Of a stretch of 64,000 bases of DNA, positions 62,961-64,000 are shown one piece after another. The notes under the pieces were generated by a model that made no database searches, was not told where the DNA came from, and saw only the letters and a list, made by a program, of their open reading frames with translations. The position numbers were made by a program, and so were the translations under genes. Numbering within the stretch: the first letter of the stretch is position 1; every line of letters starts with the position of its first letter. The DNA comes from Perlucidibaca wandonensis (GTDB taxonomy: Bacteria > Pseudomonadota > Gammaproteobacteria > Pseudomonadales > Moraxellaceae): assembly GCF_042677145.1 (NCBI RefSeq), contig NZ_JBHTIT010000001.1:2046001-2110000 (forward strand). Reading direction: 5' to 3'.

Positions 62961-64000
62961 ATGCTGCGACTAACCGACCTAAAGCTGCCATTAGAGCACA
63001 CAGACGAAGCGCTGCATTCAGCCATTGTCTTGCGGCTGGGCATTGCAGCCAGCGATCTGCTCAGCTTTAACGTCTATAAGCGCAGCTACGATGCTCGTAA
63101 GCGCGGCCATATTTTGCTTATCTATAGTCTCGATGTGAACGTGAGCAACGAAGCCGCTGTGTTGCTGCGCTTGGCCAATGATGTGCATATTGGCCCGTCG
63201 CCTGATACGACCTATCAATTTGTCACGGACGCACCAAGCGAAGACTTCTTGCGCCCTATCGTCATTGGCTTTGGTCCATGCGGACTTTTCGCCGCGTTGA
63301 TTTTGGCGCAAATGGGCCTAAAACCCATCGTACTCGAACGTGGTAAAGCTGTGCGCGAACGCACCAAAGACACCTGGGGCTTATGGCGCAAACGCGTGCT
63401 AGAGCCCGAGTCCAATGTGCAGTTTGGCGAAGGCGGTGCCGGCACTTTCTCCGATGGAAAACTCTATAGCCAGATTAAAGACCCACAGCATCACGGCCGA
63501 AAAGTATTGACCGAGTTTGTTAAAGCCGGCGCGCCAGCGGAGATTTTATACGTCAGCAAGCCACATATCGGCACCTTTAAATTGGTCACGATGATTGAGC
63601 AGATGCGACAAAACATCATCGATCTTGGTGGCGAGGTTCGTTTTAATCAGCGCGTGAAAGATTTGCATATTGAGAATGACCAAGTGCGCGGCGTCACGCT
63701 GGCTAGCGGCGAGCAAATTCGCAGTGACCATGTCGTGTTGGCGATTGGCCATAGTGCTCGCGACACCTTTAAGATGCTGCACGCGCGCGGCGTATATGTT
63801 GAAGCTAAGCCCTTCTCTATTGGCTTCCGCGCTGAGCATCCACAATCGATGATCGATGCTTGCCGCTTCGGGCCGCAGGCGGGTCATCCAATTTTAGGTG
63901 CGGCGGACTATAAGCTAGTGCATCACGCCAAAAATGGCCGCTCGGTGTATAGCTTTTGCATGTGCCCTGGCGGCACGGTGGTGGCATCTTCGTCTGAGCC
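62961..64000 (+). CDS. FAD-dependent oxidoreductase, C-terminus beyond the window
   Basis: About 346 codons are visible and the frame is open at the right edge. The first 95 residues (MLRLTDLKLPLEHTDEALHSA onward) form a separate N-terminal domain with a VYKRSYDARKRGHILLIYSLDV segment. The FAD motif is VIGFGPCGLFAALILAQMGLKPIVLERG, then FGEGGAGTFSDGKLYSQIKD and VVLAIGHSARDTF. This is the uncharacterised NAD(P)/FAD-dependent family with a C-terminal FAD domain. It lies 83 bp after VF530. Confidence 0.9.
   Translation, partial: MLRLTDLKLPLEHTDEALHSAIVLRLGIAASDLLSFNVYKRSYDARKRGHILLIYSLDVNVSNEAAVLLRLANDVHIGPSPDTTYQFVTDAPSEDFLRPIVIGFGPCGLFAALILAQMGLKPIVLERGKAVRERTKDTWGLWRKRVLEPESNVQFGEGGAGTFSDGKLYSQIKDPQHHGRKVLTEFVKAGAPAEILYVSKPHIGTFKLVTMIEQMRQNIIDLGGEVRFNQRVKDLHIENDQVRGVTLASGEQIRSDHVVLAIGHSARDTFKMLHARGVYVEAKPFSIGFRAEHPQSMIDACRFGPQAGHPILGAADYKLVHHAKNGRSVYSFCMCPGGTVVASSSE

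Overview
The window is the replication-origin region of a gammaproteobacterial chromosome. This rests on the gene order atpCDGAHFEBI, parB-parA, rsmG-mnmG, mnmE-yidC-yidD-rnpA-rpmH, oriC, dnaA-dnaN-recF-gyrB, with an AT-rich, DnaA-box-bearing gap between rpmH and dnaA. The later blocks (glyS-glyQ, rsmB-fmt-def, dprA-tsaC-hemF-aroE, prlC-yheV, znuB-znuC-zur, polA, engB, cytochrome c4, dsbA, gpmI-envC-hisF) follow the order known around the origin of Pseudomonas and its relatives, although spacers differ. A pseudomonad-like marine or freshwater gammaproteobacterium is the best guess; genus cannot be fixed from the sequence alone. No tRNA, rRNA, CRISPR array, insertion sequence or prophage was seen.

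Layout. 1-6764 (minus): F1Fo ATP synthase, with a clear sigma-70 promoter upstream of atpI. 6923-9236 (minus): a START-domain periplasmic protein, parB and parA. 9338-11892 (minus): rsmG and mnmG. 11964-18205 (minus): a five-gene accessory operon made of a large di-heme cytochrome, a second di-heme protein, a mono-heme protein with a calcium-loop motif, a polytopic membrane protein and a YceI protein. It splits the usually adjacent mnmE and mnmG and has its own promoter, whose -10 box lies inside a perfect 16-bp palindrome. 18316-22182 (minus): mnmE, yidC, yidD, rnpA, rpmH. 22183-22647: oriC. 22648-29736 (plus): dnaA, dnaN, recF, gyrB and a dusC-type gene, with three parS-like sites at 25.6, 26.2 and 28.8 kb that match the ParAB system encoded on the other side of oriC.

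29731-42213 is mostly minus strand: an AI-2E-type transporter, two acyl-CoA dehydrogenases (one on plus), glyS/glyQ, an Ala-rich secreted protein, a HopJ-family protein, an MscS channel, and rsmB-fmt-def. 42358-49000 (plus): dprA, tsaC, hemF, aroE, a DUF481 outer-membrane protein, prlC and yheV. 48997-51242 (minus): zinc-uptake genes znuB, znuC and zur, without znuA. 51313-64000: polA (plus), engB (minus), cytochromes c5 and c4, dsbA (plus), a FabR-like TetR regulator (minus), a small unknown gene, gpmI and envC (plus), hisF (minus), then a YhiN-type flavoprotein, a VF530 protein and a second flavoprotein that runs off the end (plus).

Most of the window is housekeeping. The part most worth attention is the cytochrome operon at 12-18 kb with its palindromic operator candidate. 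Next come the parS cluster embedded in recF and at the dus start, and the repeat structure of oriC. All start sites were chosen by eye from homologue N-termini and Shine-Dalgarno spacing, and several differ from the longest open frame.
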